Assembly: GCF_009796805.1 (NCBI RefSeq)
Contig: NZ_CP047029.1
Location: forward strand, 981,501-1,045,500
Length of the DNA: 64,000 bases
Reading direction: 5' to 3'
From: Algibacter sp. L1A34
GTDB taxonomy: Bacteria > Bacteroidota > Bacteroidia > Flavobacteriales > Flavobacteriaceae
The notes under the pieces were generated by a model, which saw nothing but the letters and a program-made list of their open reading frames with translations, was not told the origin of the DNA and searched no databases. The position numbers and the translations under genes are program-made. Shown here piece by piece: positions 19,301 through 28,276 of this stretch. Position 1 is the stretch's first letter. Each line of letters begins with the position of its first letter.

Positions 19301-20608
19301 ATTATATTCCTGACCACTCGTTAATTTTCGAGCATTTTCAAGAGTTGCATAATCAAAACCTTCATTAGTACCCGATACTTCTATACCAGATTTTATAGTT
19401 GCTACATCTCTAATACTTGTATTTAATTGAGAGGTTGGACCAACCACATTTATTTTAGTTGGATCGAATGCATTATTATCATTTTTAGGAAGTGCACCAA
19501 GGCCACCGAAAACATTAACAGCAGAATAGACCTTATCACTTTCTCCTAAATCCTGAAGTGCAACAATGTTTCTAACGTTTTCTGTTCTATTACTTCTGTT
19601 AGTAATCCAAACTTCAATTCTTGTAATTTGTAATCCTTTTGTATCTAAATATGGGTAAGTTTTTAAAGCTTTATCGTAATTATCTCTAAAATATTGTGCT
19701 AAAAAGAAATGTCGGTTTTCATCATAATCTCGAATAAACAACTCAAAATCCTCAAGAGTTCCACCGCCTTGTGCAACCACCGTATTAGATTCCGATCGTT
19801 GTTCCGAGAAAACACCAGTTATAGTTGTTTTACCAAATTGTAATTGGGCTTTTACACCAAATAAACTTTGAGCACCTGTTATTAAAGAACTATTTAGCGG
19901 CATACTTACATTACCAACTTCTATTTTCTGAATAATATCATCCTCGGTTGGAGTATACTCTAATTTTATAAGGTTTTGAAAATCGAACGTAGATTGTGTA
20001 TCATAATTTGCATTAATCTGAAGTCTTGTACCTACCTTTCCTAAAAGGCTTAAACTGATACGTTGATCAAAATCAAACGTGAAATTACTTCTATTTCTTG
20101 GTGAAAAAGTGGGATTATCTTGTTTTGAAAATAAAACACCCAAATCCATTTCTACAGAACCTTGCGGGATTACTTCTATGGTACTACCGCCAAAGATAGA
20201 TTCAAATAAATCGGAATTCACATAAAACTCTGGTAATAGATTTTTTTGAGCATCATCAGAACCATCCTTTTTACCAGAAAAAGCATCAACTTTTTCTTTA
20301 TAATAACTACTTAAATTTTGTTTTGAAACCAAAGCATAATACTCCTTTGGTGTTAAAATTACAGGATAATTAATATTGAATTGCCCTATTTTTTCGGTAT
20401 AAATATAACGATCGGTTAATGGATCATAGGTGTATTTAGACTCAATACTGTTAGGTCGTGATGTTTTTATTTCACCTTGCTGATACCCTTTTTTTACTGA
20501 ATCCTGTTCCTTTTCCTGTCCCCAAGATGCTATTGAAAAACACACCATGGACACCAAAAAAGCGACATGTTTTATTGATTTAAAAAAATAAAGATTAGTT
20601 CTCTTCAA
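13379..20608 (-). CDS. sprA: T9SS outer-membrane translocon SprA
   Basis: The 2409-residue protein has a signal peptide (about 1-30, ending ASWGQ) and the whole-length SprA pattern: IEVIPQGSVEMDLG near 145, repeated barrel segments rich in Tyr/Asn/Asp, and a C-terminal strand ending SGFTIRYNFGN. SprA forms a giant 36-strand barrel that is the protein-conducting channel of the type IX secretion system; it exports cargo with C-terminal sorting domains and supports gliding. Length fits the family. It starts 6 nt after ruvA and leads into gcvH, a conserved arrangement. Cargo is represented in this window by the small sorting-domain protein at 49002 and the relic at 8059. Confidence 0.97.
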   Translation of the reverse strand: MKRTNLYFFKSIKHVAFLVSMVCFSIASWGQEKEQDSVKKGYQQGEIKTSRPNSIESKYTYDPLTDRYIYTEKIGQFNINYPVILTPKEYYALVSKQNLSSYYKEKVDAFSGKKDGSDDAQKNLLPEFYVNSDLFESIFGGSTIEVIPQGSVEMDLGVLFSKQDNPTFSPRNRSNFTFDFDQRISLSLLGKVGTRLQINANYDTQSTFDFQNLIKLEYTPTEDDIIQKIEVGNVSMPLNSSLITGAQSLFGVKAQLQFGKTTITGVFSEQRSESNTVVAQGGGTLEDFELFIRDYDENRHFFLAQYFRDNYDKALKTYPYLDTKGLQITRIEVWITNRSNRTENVRNIVALQDLGESDKVYSAVNVFGGLGALPKNDNNAFDPTKINVVGPTSQLNTSIRDVATIKSGIEVSGTNEGFDYATLENARKLTSGQEYNLNSELGYISLNQRLNSDEVLAVAFQYTIGGEVYQVGEFANDGVSATDVTTNTNGDVTQVVNSNLVVKLLKSSITNVDLPIWDLMMKNIYDTGAYNLSSEDFKLNIFYNEASPLNYITPVGTTDFPDPLPGEKPLEEQPLLRVFNLDKLNYNNDPQTSGDGFFDYVEGITVLSQNGQIIFPNAEPFGEYLFDVLGGGDYENDTSYNENQEKYVYDVLYKSTKTKALDESEKNKFKLKGRYKSSGGDGISIGGFNLSPGSVRVTAGGRVLVEGIDYTVNYQLGQVQILDESLKASNTPIEVSTENNAVFGQQTKRFTGINVEHKFNENFVLGGTFLNLNERPITQKANYGTEPINNTIIGFNGNYATKVPFLTRLVNKLPNIDTDAESNFSVRGEVAYLLPGSPSGTDLDGEATSYIDDFEGSQNAIDLRSQQSWFLSSRPIGLNTPTNGNEDDNGIQNGYQRAMLNWYSIDPIFYTSQRPGEITDEDMSSLYTSRVFINELFPDRDLVQGQNSVIYTLDLAYYPQERGPYNYDPAAADGIDNTEARDSWAGITRQLTSTDFEQQNVEYIEFWLQDPFQENQTNPGGKLVFNLGNISEDIIKDGRKLYENGLPDDGNIDLLQKTAWGTVVPQNQSLIYAFDSTGDERTNQDVGYDGYPDSGETPVIDDDPELTAIYSNYSGLDDPANDNYEYFLNAEGDIFDRYKKYNGVEGNTPDSFSDTDRGANTQPDVEDINRDNTMNTIDSYYEYELDIQPQYLPTSRANFDNIPDSNPLKEYLRDFKEQERTLPNGETPMVRWYQLRIPVEGKDRVAIGGISDLRSVRFSRIYLKDFVQPTVFRFGTLDLVRSDWRRYTQTLNNDIPYDADTDFSVEIIGTIENDGSYERPPGIEPEELYNNNTVVEQNEQSLVLKACDLEAEDSRGVYKNVSFDMRQYKRLRMFMHADDDDSGNLNDEELVGFIRMGNDLTENYYQIEIPLQVSQSTTREGLWPTVNEINIPIEILGKVKAQGVSDMTLSNEDPTFYDIINDELSIVSDEFTGYTSGIHRVGIKGNPNFGDIRTLMVGVKNVSQDKGDVCGAVWFNEMRLSDMDNEGGWAAVVSMDTNFADFASISATGSQSTSGFGSIEQGPSQRSLEDVKQYDVVTNVNVGQLLPKKWGIQVPFNYGQSEELITPKYDQYYEDLTLDSRLDAAETNADKERIKQTSEDYTKRQSINLIGVRKNRTGDSKPRFYDVENVTLNYSYNKVEHRDFEIEKSINKTVRVGANYAHNFNPVTIQPFKKNDSLFTGKYWKILKDFNLNLLPTSFTVNTDLNRQFNRQKFRDSDLSGSSNIEIEELFRRNYTFDFQYTINYNLTESLQFNFTASNNNIVRNYFKDNIINGEQDPTLDVWDGFLDFGDPNRQMQNIGVTYQLPINKIPTFSFVNATYQYTGNFQWQKGSDLYGNLELDGETYDLGNTIQNANTHNINTSLDMNKLYKYIGLVKKPIRRIRTRTAGPPGSKTSGKDKKQSKVKSQSSTKLLNAGIDILTSVKRIQFNYSENNGTYLPGYTQTPGFLGTLKPSFGYTFGSQSDIRSLAARNGWLTLYQDFNQQFTSTNTKQLDVSASLEPVKDLKIDIVANRTYYKNFTENYRVDVNNDNQYVGLTPNTFGNFNISTLLIKTAFSKSDETVSDAFNDFRSNRLTIARRLAAQNGADVNDLDDDGYPKGFGKNNQNVLLPAFLAAYTGTDANKVNMSAFRNVPIPNWDLKYSGFMKMAWFKKRFKRFSLTHGYRSTYTINQFQTNLDYNEVDFSLPYDDQPDDTKDQSGNYKNERLFSNINLTEMFSPLIRIDMEMKNSVKILAEIKKDRLLSLSFDNNLMTEIIGNEYIIGLGYRIKDLRIRSKLAGPQKRIVSDLNMKADISVRDNKTIIRYLDLENNQVTSGQTIWGLKYSADYAFSKNLTGIFYFDYSFSEYAISTAFPLTTIRSGFTIRYNFGN

Positions 20609-20614
20609 AATGTA

Positions 20615-21196
20615 CTATAATTTTTTTAGGGCTTGTTTTATAATAGATTCTACCGAGGCATCGGGTTCGGCTATTACAATTTTATCCACAACACGTTCTG
20701 CTTGTTTTTTAACAAAGCCAAGCACTTCTAAAGCAGATAACGCTTCATCCTTATTCGTATTGCCTTTAGAAACAGAAACTTCGTCTATATCGTATATCTT
20801 CAAAACTTTATCTTTCAAATCGAGTATAACGCGCTGCGCTGTTTTTGCTCCAATCCCTTTTATGGATTGAATAAGCGCAACATCTCCTGTCGCAATACCT
20901 TCTCGCACCTGCTTTGGCGTTAATGAAGACAGCATGGTACGCGCAATGCTTGCACCAATACCACTAACCGACAATAACAGCCTAAACATTTCCCGCTCGG
21001 CAACCGAAGAAAAACCATATAATGTATGTGAATCTTCTTTCACCTGAAGGTGTGTAAACAGTTTTAAAAACTCTCCGTCTGGGATTTGAGAGAATGTATG
21101 TAATGAAATATTTAGCATATAACCAACACCGTTGCAATCTATTACAACATGTGTTGGGTTTTTTTCTACTAATTTTCCTTGAATGTGTGTTATCAT
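20615..21196 (-). CDS. ruvA: Holliday junction branch migration protein RuvA
   Basis: The 193-residue protein starts MITHIQGKLVEKNPTHVVID (OB fold) and contains the two helix-hairpin-helix segments VSGIGASIARTMLS and IKGIGAKTAQRVILDLKDK, with a small C-terminal domain about 148-193. It binds four-way junctions as a tetramer and loads the RuvB motor. It lies 40 nt after maeB and 6 nt before sprA, so it is probably co-transcribed. ruvB is separate, at 27100-28122. Confidence 0.97.
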   Translation of the reverse strand: MITHIQGKLVEKNPTHVVIDCNGVGYMLNISLHTFSQIPDGEFLKLFTHLQVKEDSHTLYGFSSVAEREMFRLLLSVSGIGASIARTMLSSLTPKQVREGIATGDVALIQSIKGIGAKTAQRVILDLKDKVLKIYDIDEVSVSKGNTNKDEALSALEVLGFVKKQAERVVDKIVIAEPDASVESIIKQALKKL

Positions 21197-21236
21197 AGCA
21201 CGTTATTGGTTCACTTTCAAATGTAATAAAATTATT

Positions 21237-23528
21237 TTAGCCAGCGTGTTCAACGCCACCCTTCTCTTTATTCTGAGCATCAATTACAGCAATAGCAGCC
21301 ATATTAACAATTTCATCAACATTTGCTCCAAGTTGAAGAATATGCACAGGTTTACACATACCCATCATAATTGGTCCAATAGATTCAGCTTCATTTAATC
21401 CTTTTAATAATTTATAAGTGATATTTGCTGAGTCTAAATTTGGAAAAATTAAAGTATTCACTTTTTTACCAACTAATTTAGAAAACGGGAATTTTTCACG
21501 AAGTAACTTATCATTTAAAGCAAAATCGGTTTGCAATTCACCATCAACAACCATTTCCGGATAGTTTCTATGTAAAATTGAAACAGCTTCTCTAACTTTT
21601 GATGCACGATCATTAATAGATGATCCAAAATTTGAATACGACACCATAGCCATAGCAGGTTCTAGACCAAACATTTGAACCACTTTGGATGTCATTTGAG
21701 CAATTTTAGCTAAATCTTTTGCTGATGGATCGATATTTATAGAAGTATCACTTAAAAATAGCGGACCACGTTTCGTCATCATTAAATTGGTAGTTGCCGC
21801 ACGAGAAACACCTTTATCTAAACCAATTAACTCTAACATCGGTTTTATTACTGTTGGATAATTTCTAGAATATCCAGAAATTAAACCGTCTGCATCACCT
21901 TCGTTAACCATCATGGCAGCAAAGTAATTACGCTCACGCATTAAACGCTGCGCGGAATATAGAGTTACACCGCGACGCTTACGCTGTTCCCAATATACTT
22001 TAGCATATTTGTTTTTACGCTCGTTCTCTTCTTCTTCTTTTGGATCGATGATTAAAATATCGTCATAAAACTCAATTTCTTTCATTAACGATAATATGGT
22101 TTCTCTTCTTCCTAATAAAATAGGAATAGCAATACCTTCATCATGTACAATTTGCGCTGCTTTTAAAACATCTAAGTGATCGGCTTCTGCAAAAACAATA
22201 CGTTTTGGTGCTAGTTTAGCTCTGTTTAATAGTAAACGAACTAATTTATTATCCGACCCTAAACGTTGTAACAAACTATCTTTATAACGTTCCCAATCTG
22301 TAATGGGTTGTTTTGCTACACCGCTTTCCATCGCTGCTTTTGCAACTGCTGGTGGCACTTCGGCAATTAAACGTGGATCGAATGGTTTCGGAATAATATA
22401 CTCTTTACCAAAAGTTAAACGTGTTTCGCCATAGGCAATATTTACTTGTTCTGGTACCGGTTCTTTAGCTAATTTAGCTAAGGCTCTTACCGCTGCCATT
22501 TTCATAGCTTCGTTAATTTTAGTAGCGCGAACATCTAAAGCCCCTCTAAATATAAAAGGAAATCCTAACACATTATTAACCTGATTAGGATGATCACTAC
22601 GGCCAGTTGCCATAATAATATCTTTTCTTGTATCTACTGCTAACTGGTATTTAATTTCAGGATCTGGGTTGGCCATAGCAAAAACAATTGGGTTTTTAGC
22701 CATCACCAAAAGCATCTCTGGAGATACAATATCCGCCTTAGACAAACCGATGAATACATCGGCATCTTCCATGGCTTCAAGTAAAGTATCAATTTTTCTG
22801 TGAGTTGCAAATTCTGATTTTTCATCAGAAAGATTTTCTCTATCATTACGGATAACACCTTTACTGTCTAGCATCACCATATTTTCGCGTTTTGCACCAC
22901 AAGCTTGGTACATACGAGAACATGAAATAGCTGCGGCTCCGGCTCCACTCACCACTATTTTTACTTCTTCTAGTTTCTTTCCAGCTATTTCAACGGCATT
23001 TATTAGGGCTGCTGCCGAAATAATTGCAGTTCCGTGCTGATCGTCGTGCATTACAGGAATATCTAATTCTTCCTTTAAACGACGTTCAATTTCAAAAGCC
23101 TCTGGTGCTTTTATATCTTCAAGATTAATTCCACCGAAAGTTGGTGCTATATTTTTTACTGTTTCTATAAAAGCATCTACATTTTCAGTGTCAACTTCAA
23201 TATCAAACACATCAATATCTGCAAAAATTTTGAATAGTAAACCTTTACCTTCCATTACGGGTTTTGAAGCTTCAGGACCAATATTTCCTAATCCTAAAAC
23301 GGCCGTTCCATTAGATATTACAGCTACTAAATTCCCCTTAGCTGTATATTTATAAGCTGCTTCCTTATCTTTTTCAATTTCTAAACAAGGTGCTGCAACA
23401 CCTGGTGAATAAGCTAAAGATAAATCGCGTTGGGTGGCATATTTTTTTGTTGGAACAACTTCTATTTTACCTGGAGTTGGTTTTGCGTGATAAATAAGGG
23501 CTTCTCTACGCTTGCTTTCTTCACTCAT
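21237..23528 (-). CDS. maeB: NADP-dependent malic enzyme with phosphotransacetylase-like domain
   Basis: The 763-residue protein has a malic enzyme part (about 1-430: SLAYSPGVAAPCLEI, VISNGTAVLGLGNIGP, MHDDQHGTAIISAAAL, IVVSGAGAAAIS) fused to a phosphotransacetylase-like part (about 440-763: RIVFAEADHLDVLKAAQ, EGDADGLISG). It converts malate to pyruvate and CO2 with NADPH; the C-terminal domain in such fusions is usually regulatory and lacks transacetylase activity. Full length for the MaeB type. A TATATTTG box at 23636-23629 gives a leader of about 94 nt. It is the first gene of the ruvA-sprA string. Confidence 0.96.
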   Translation of the reverse strand: MSEESKRREALIYHAKPTPGKIEVVPTKKYATQRDLSLAYSPGVAAPCLEIEKDKEAAYKYTAKGNLVAVISNGTAVLGLGNIGPEASKPVMEGKGLLFKIFADIDVFDIEVDTENVDAFIETVKNIAPTFGGINLEDIKAPEAFEIERRLKEELDIPVMHDDQHGTAIISAAALINAVEIAGKKLEEVKIVVSGAGAAAISCSRMYQACGAKRENMVMLDSKGVIRNDRENLSDEKSEFATHRKIDTLLEAMEDADVFIGLSKADIVSPEMLLVMAKNPIVFAMANPDPEIKYQLAVDTRKDIIMATGRSDHPNQVNNVLGFPFIFRGALDVRATKINEAMKMAAVRALAKLAKEPVPEQVNIAYGETRLTFGKEYIIPKPFDPRLIAEVPPAVAKAAMESGVAKQPITDWERYKDSLLQRLGSDNKLVRLLLNRAKLAPKRIVFAEADHLDVLKAAQIVHDEGIAIPILLGRRETILSLMKEIEFYDDILIIDPKEEEENERKNKYAKVYWEQRKRRGVTLYSAQRLMRERNYFAAMMVNEGDADGLISGYSRNYPTVIKPMLELIGLDKGVSRAATTNLMMTKRGPLFLSDTSINIDPSAKDLAKIAQMTSKVVQMFGLEPAMAMVSYSNFGSSINDRASKVREAVSILHRNYPEMVVDGELQTDFALNDKLLREKFPFSKLVGKKVNTLIFPNLDSANITYKLLKGLNEAESIGPIMMGMCKPVHILQLGANVDEIVNMAAIAVIDAQNKEKGGVEHAG

Positions 23529-23628
23529 ATAGACGGATATTTAATTAATGGTTAGCATTTTATGCTTTAAAATCAATTCAATTAATTTGAAATAATCTCA
23601 TAACTTAAAACGCTCTACTTCTAACCAA

Positions 23629-23636
23629 CAAATATA
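23629..23636 (-). promoter_or_regulatory. -7 box (TATATTTG) upstream of maeB
   Basis: Matches TAnnTTTG on the minus strand about 100 nt before the maeB start. No clear -33 TTTG at the expected distance. Confidence 0.4.
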
Positions 23637-23730
23637 AGAATCCTGCCATGTAAACTGCTATTCTTTTAAAGAATTGATTTTTATTTTCCTCTTCATATTT
23701 ATTCTTTTTTTAAGTTCATTATTAAAAACA

Positions 23731-23771
23731 AAAAAGCCTTAGTTATCAATTAGTGACAACTAAGGCTTTTT
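23731..23771. terminator. Strong terminator between the lipoprotein gene and maeB
   Basis: AAAAAGCCTTAGTT (23731-23744) pairs with AACTAAGGCTTTTT (23758-23771), a 14-bp stem with further pairing inside, and poly-T on either side. It lies 20 nt after the stop of the 23791 gene. Confidence 0.85.
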
Positions 23772-23790
23772 AATACTATTTGTTGTTGAA

Positions 23791-24696
23791 TTATTTATTC
23801 AACACTTCTGCTCCTTCTGGTTTAGAAAAGAAATTATCTTCTACAGTTGGAGAAAAACTAATATCGCTAACATCTATTTTAGTGATATACTCACCTAACC
23901 CATCTTTATCAGATGTAGACCAGTATGTTTTAAACCCAGTTGCAAATACAATACCATTTACAGTAGTAGTACCTTGAGTTACTGTAATTTTTTCTGGAGC
24001 ATGACCTCCGTTTGGAAAATACTGCGGATAAGACACAATATATTTAAAAGCATCTACCAAGTTTGTTTCTGCATTTATATACAAAATATAGTAATCATCC
24101 GGTGCAGCTCCAATACCAGCATCATAAGTTGCTTTTAGAACTTTTTGAGTAGCGCCTTGAAATTCTTGTTCTGGTAGTAATTCAAGATTTACACCTTCGC
24201 CATCTAAAACAAACGGCTGACCAGAAAAATATAAAGGAGTTAAAGCCCAAAACTGCGTATCGTAAGCAAATGAAGTGCTATCCTTAGCCTTTAACCAAGC
24301 TTCTTTACCATCCCAACCATAAATAGATGTTGGATCTTGAATGCTATTATGTCTTGCTTTATTGTTCCAAGTATCAATAGTTTGATAAGAATCTCTAACA
24401 CCTTTACCATTTAATGGTTGGTAATTAAAATGAAAGGAAAGGTACCCGTTTGAGAACCATTTATCTAATCCGCCATGAGCTTCCATAGCGCTCCAAAGCA
24501 CTTTACCTGCTTCTGTAGCATTAAGTTTTTTATTTGCAGCTTCTACTCTTTTTTCTACCCAAGACGCTGGAATATCATATTTTGCTTCAGCATTCTCAAC
24601 CTTTTCACTAGCAACGGCTTCTACTTTATTTGTTTGCTTACAAGCAACAATAGTTAATACTAAAAATAAACCTAGAAGTTTATAAGATGTTCTCAT
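23791..24696 (-). CDS. Lipoprotein of unknown function
   Basis: The 301-residue protein has a lipoprotein signal (MRTSYKLLGLFLVLTIVAC, lipobox Cys19), a charged spacer, then a soluble beta-rich domain (about 60-300) with HGGLDKW, YGWDGKEAWLKAKDS and LLPEQEFQGATQKVL. It resembles uncharacterised flavobacterial lipoproteins that I would place near the DUF6503 type, but that is from memory and not firm. The beta-rich, ligand-cup look is shared with LolA/outer-membrane lipoprotein-sorting folds, which is only a guess. It is transcribed alone: a terminator follows, and a 99-nt gap separates it from the kinase gene upstream. Confidence 0.75.
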   Translation of the reverse strand: MRTSYKLLGLFLVLTIVACKQTNKVEAVASEKVENAEAKYDIPASWVEKRVEAANKKLNATEAGKVLWSAMEAHGGLDKWFSNGYLSFHFNYQPLNGKGVRDSYQTIDTWNNKARHNSIQDPTSIYGWDGKEAWLKAKDSTSFAYDTQFWALTPLYFSGQPFVLDGEGVNLELLPEQEFQGATQKVLKATYDAGIGAAPDDYYILYINAETNLVDAFKYIVSYPQYFPNGGHAPEKITVTQGTTTVNGIVFATGFKTYWSTSDKDGLGEYITKIDVSDISFSPTVEDNFFSKPEGAEVLNK

Positions 24697-24795
24697 TGTA
24701 TTATTTTCTTTTATTGATTAATCTATTTTAGTCGAAACTAAATCCTGAACATTTCAAAAAAATATTATTTCTTTAGAAAATATTAAAGCTTACTC

Positions 24796-25998
24796 CTATT
24801 TCTTTATCGAAAAATTAAATGTAGCGCCTTGTCCTAATTCCGAAGTTACACTTATTTTTCCACCTAGTTTTTTAACTATCTTTTTTACTGTAGCTAAGCC
24901 AATACCATGTCCGGCTTGACCAAATTTATCTTGATCGGCTACTTTTGCAAATAGTTTAAATATTTTAGATTGATTACTTGGGGCAATACCTGGCCCATTA
25001 TCTTTTATAAAAAACTGATAATGTGTATCTGTTTCTTCCACATTCATTTCAATAAGCACATCATCTTTATCGCTATACTTAATAGCGTTACTCACTAAAT
25101 TCATTAGAATATGATGAATAGCTGTTTTGTTAACATGCACAGTCTCTAAAGATGACTTTAAAACCATTTTTACACGATGATCCGAATTAAATAACTGAGC
25201 AATTTCAGTAGTCAATTCTTGTAAATTAATGGTAGATTTCTTTTCTTTTAAAAGACCATCACTTCTACTATAATTAAGCAATCCATCAACTAAACCACGA
25301 AGACTATCTGCAGAACTTAGAATTAACTCTAAAAGTTTTAAGCCTTCTGCGTCAATCTTCAGCTTGTAATCCTCAATAAATATTTCTGCTAAACTAGAAA
25401 TATTGATTAAAGGGGATTTTAAATCGTGAGCAGCGATGTATGCAAAACGTTCTAATTCATGATTCTTCTCCTCTAAATCCTTAAGTGTTTTTTCTAATAA
25501 AAATTTGTTTTTTCGAAGCTCTAACAAATTCATAACCTGGTTTGAAAGCGCAGACAATGATTTTATTTGTCCTTCATTTAAAACATTTGGTTTATGGTCC
25601 ATAACGCATAAAGTCCCTAATGGCAATCCATTTTTACTAGTAAGTTGTGCACCCGCATAAAAAATAGCATTGGAATCTCCCGTTACTAAAGGGTTATCAT
25701 GAAATCGAAAATCTTCTCGAGTGTCGGGAACAATAAAAACTCCATCGGTATTATTTATAGCATGAGCACAAAAAGACTGTTCTTTTGGGGTTTCAGTAGT
25801 ATCTATTCCATGATGCGATTTAAACCATTGGCGTTTGTTATCTAGTAGACTAATTAAAGCAATTGGAGTACCACAAATTTCGGCAGCAATGGCCGTAATA
25901 TTGTCATAATCTATTTCCGGAAGCGTATCTAATATATTATAAGACTCCAGGTTTTTAAGTCTTTCAGCTTCATTTTCTGGTATATCTGGGGTAACCAT
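24796..25998 (-). CDS. GAF-domain sensor histidine kinase (cytoplasmic)
   Basis: The 400-residue protein has no membrane segment. A GAF domain (about 20-160; NILDTLPEIDYDNITAIAAEIC, GTLCVMD) is followed by a short coiled coil, a HisKA domain with phospho-acceptor H191 (ERFAYIAAHDLKSPL) and an ATPase domain with N box NLVSNAIKYS, G1 DNGPGIAP and G2 GHGIGLATVKKIV. It would sense an internal signal and phosphorylate a response regulator, which is not encoded next door, so it is an orphan kinase. A 159-nt gap to queG upstream suggests its own promoter, though I found no good consensus there. Confidence 0.92.
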   Translation of the reverse strand: MVTPDIPENEAERLKNLESYNILDTLPEIDYDNITAIAAEICGTPIALISLLDNKRQWFKSHHGIDTTETPKEQSFCAHAINNTDGVFIVPDTREDFRFHDNPLVTGDSNAIFYAGAQLTSKNGLPLGTLCVMDHKPNVLNEGQIKSLSALSNQVMNLLELRKNKFLLEKTLKDLEEKNHELERFAYIAAHDLKSPLINISSLAEIFIEDYKLKIDAEGLKLLELILSSADSLRGLVDGLLNYSRSDGLLKEKKSTINLQELTTEIAQLFNSDHRVKMVLKSSLETVHVNKTAIHHILMNLVSNAIKYSDKDDVLIEMNVEETDTHYQFFIKDNGPGIAPSNQSKIFKLFAKVADQDKFGQAGHGIGLATVKKIVKKLGGKISVTSELGQGATFNFSIKK

Positions 25999-26157
25999 AA
26001 TAATTAAATTTAAGATTATAGCAAATTACTTTATATCGATTAAATAATCCCACAATAAATTGTTAAAGTTAACTACACAACCATCACCAACTTATTAAAA
26101 CCCTTCAATTTAGAAAGTCTAAAAAGGATATATAATACGGGTTATCTTTCTTATAAG

Positions 26158-27078
26158 CTATTTTAAAAAATTGATGTTTCTTTTTAACCCAGTAAATTTA
26201 GTGCGTTTAACAGCAGATTTTTGAAACACTTTTTTAAAGGTGTCTTCAGTAATTTCTTCCCAGTCTTTTTTAGTCATTGAAAGTAATTCTGGATGCGGAT
26301 TGAATAACGGTTCATTATGTGCTTTAGAAAATCTATTCCATGGACAAACATCTTGGCAAACATCACAACCAAACATCCAATCGTCCATTTTTCCTTTAAA
26401 TGAATTAGGAAGATTTTCTTTTAATTCAATGGTTAAATATGAAATACATTTACTCCCATCTACAACAAAAGGATCTACAATGGCCTCTGTAGGGCAAGCA
26501 TCAATACAAGCCGTGCAGCTACCACAATGGTCGGTAGTGGCAGAATCGTACTCCAACTCTAAATCAATAATAAGTTCTGCTATAAAATAGAACGAGCCAA
26601 CTTGCTGCGTTATTAAATTACTATGCTTCCCTATCCAACCCAAACCCGACTTAGCTGCCCAAGCCTTATCTAGAACTGGTGCAGAATCTACAAAAGCACG
26701 GCCACTAACCTCTCCTATTTCATCTTGAACAAAATGTAAAAGGCGTTTTAATTTATCTTTTATGATATGATGATAATCATTTCCGTATGCGTATTTACTC
26801 AATTTAGGAGCATCGAGATTTTGCTGAACTTCAGAAGGAAAGTAATTCAATAATAACGAAACTACACTTTTTGAATCTTCAACAAGTAAGGTTGGGTTTA
26901 AGCGTTTATCGAAATGATTTTCCATGTAACGCATTTCACCGTTCATGTTTTTATTTAAATAATTCTCTAACCTTGGTGCTTCTTCCTCTAAAAACTGAGC
27001 TTTACTAATACCACAAGATAAAAAACCGAGGCGTTTGGCTTCGGTTTTTATTAGTTTTGTATAGTCCGTTTTATTCAC
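26158..27078 (-). CDS. queG: Epoxyqueuosine reductase
   Basis: The 306-residue protein reduces epoxyqueuosine to queuosine in tRNA anticodons, using cobalamin and two [4Fe-4S] clusters. Visible parts: the N-terminal cobalamin-binding region, Asp131 in [13 protein letters not shown], first cluster cysteines C185, C188, C191, and the second set C195/C238/C241/C245 in the [11 protein letters not shown] region. Length fits the short QueG form lacking HEAT repeats. It follows ruvB by 21 nt and is probably co-transcribed, a frequent flavobacterial pairing. Confidence 0.96.
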   Translation of the reverse strand: MNKTDYTKLIKTEAKRLGFLSCGISKAQFLEEEAPRLENYLNKNMNGEMRYMENHFDKRLNPTLLVEDSKSVVSLLLNYFPSEVQQNLDAPKLSKYAYGNDYHHIIKDKLKRLLHFVQDEIGEVSGRAFVDSAPVLDKAWAAKSGLGWIGKHSNLITQQVGSFYFIAELIIDLELEYDSATTDHCGSCTACIDACPTEAIVDPFVVDGSKCISYLTIELKENLPNSFKGKMDDWMFGCDVCQDVCPWNRFSKAHNEPLFNPHPELLSMTKKDWEEITEDTFKKVFQKSAVKRTKFTGLKRNINFLK

Positions 27079-27099
27079 GTAAAATATTTAAGATAAAGC

Positions 27100-28122
27100 T
27101 TAAAATAAACCGCCTTGAGTAGGTCCCTTTACACGATCCAAATGTTTATATGCCGCTTCGGTAACTTCTCGACCACGAGGTGTGCGCATAATAAAACCTT
27201 GTTGAATAAGAAATGGCTCGTAAACTTCTTCAATGGTTTCTGTACTTTCACTTACTGCTGTTGCAATAGTAGAAATCCCAACAGGTCCACCTTTGAATTT
27301 ATCAATAATAGTAGTAAGTATTTTATTATCCATTTCATCCAATCCATGTGCATCCACATGCAAAGCTTCTAAAGCATATTTAGCAATAGCTATATCAATA
27401 CTTCCATTGCCTTTTATTTGAGCAAAATCACGTACACGACGCAATAATGCATTGGCAATTCTAGGTGTACCTCTACTACGGCTAGCGATTTCAATAGCAG
27501 ATTCCATTGAAATAGGTACATCCAAAATACTTGCACTTCTTTCAACAATTGTAGTGAGCAAATCTGTTTTATAATATTGTAACCTACTTTGAATACCGAA
27601 ACGAGCACGCATAGGTGCCGTAAGTAAACCAGATCGTGTTGTAGCACCAACCAATGTAAACGGATTTAAGTTAAGCTGAACCGACCGTGCATTTGGTCCA
27701 GTTTCAATCATAATATCAATTTTATAGTCTTCCATAGCTGAATATAAATATTCCTCAACTATAGGACTTAATCGATGTATTTCATCAATGAACAGTACGT
27801 CACGCTCATCCAAATTAGTTAACAATCCAGCTAAATCACCTGGTTTATCTAAAACAGGACCAGATGTTATTTTGATACCAACATTCAACTCATTTGCCAA
27901 AATATTAGCCAAAGTCGTTTTTCCTAGTCCAGGAGGTCCATGAAACAAAGTGTGATCTAAAGCTTCTCCTCTAAGGTTAGCCGCTTCTACAAATATTTTA
28001 AGGTTTTCTAAAACCTGATCCTGCCCTGTAAAATCATCAAATGACAAGGGTCTTAATTGTTTTTCGACATCGAATTCTTCAGGGGAAAAATGTGCATCGC
28101 TAGGATCTAAATTTTCATTCAT
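27100..28122 (-). CDS. ruvB: Holliday junction branch migration helicase RuvB
   Basis: The 340-residue AAA+ ATPase has Walker [10 protein letters not shown] (62-70), Walker [10 protein letters not shown], sensor 1 GATTRSGLL, the arginine-finger string APMRARFG and a C-terminal winged helix ([13 protein letters not shown]). It drives branch migration with RuvA. Full family length; start MNENLDPSD is the first ATG. A TATATTTG box lies at 28192-28185, about 63 nt upstream. queG follows. Confidence 0.98.
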   Translation of the reverse strand: MNENLDPSDAHFSPEEFDVEKQLRPLSFDDFTGQDQVLENLKIFVEAANLRGEALDHTLFHGPPGLGKTTLANILANELNVGIKITSGPVLDKPGDLAGLLTNLDERDVLFIDEIHRLSPIVEEYLYSAMEDYKIDIMIETGPNARSVQLNLNPFTLVGATTRSGLLTAPMRARFGIQSRLQYYKTDLLTTIVERSASILDVPISMESAIEIASRSRGTPRIANALLRRVRDFAQIKGNGSIDIAIAKYALEALHVDAHGLDEMDNKILTTIIDKFKGGPVGISTIATAVSESTETIEEVYEPFLIQQGFIMRTPRGREVTEAAYKHLDRVKGPTQGGLF

Positions 28123-28184
28123 TTGTAAATAGTATATATTTTTAAGATACTGAAAGAGTTCTAAATGTGATTAGAACAATATAG

Positions 28185-28192
28185 CAAATATA
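28185..28192 (-). promoter_or_regulatory. -7 box (TATATTTG) upstream of ruvB
   Basis: Consensus TAnnTTTG on the minus strand; a TTTG at 28211-28208 is only 15 nt away, shorter than usual, and lies inside the adjacent terminator. Confidence 0.4.
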
Positions 28193-28195
28193 AAG

Positions 28196-28227
28196 AAAAA
28201 GCCTCTCCAAATTGGAAAGGCCTTTTT
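28196..28227 (-). terminator. Terminator of the act-cox operon
   Basis: GCCTCTCC and GGAAAGGC pair around AAATT with one mismatch and flanking A/T runs. It lies 50 nt downstream of the ctaD stop codon, marking the operon end. Confidence 0.7.
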
Positions 28228-28276
28228 ATATATCTTAATTTATCTTTTAAAAGATGCCTTTATTAAAGGCTTAATT

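Noticed and set aside
20609-20614. Possible separate promoter between ruvA and sprA
   Set aside because: Only 6 nt separate the genes; any sprA promoter would have to lie inside ruvA and I could not support one.
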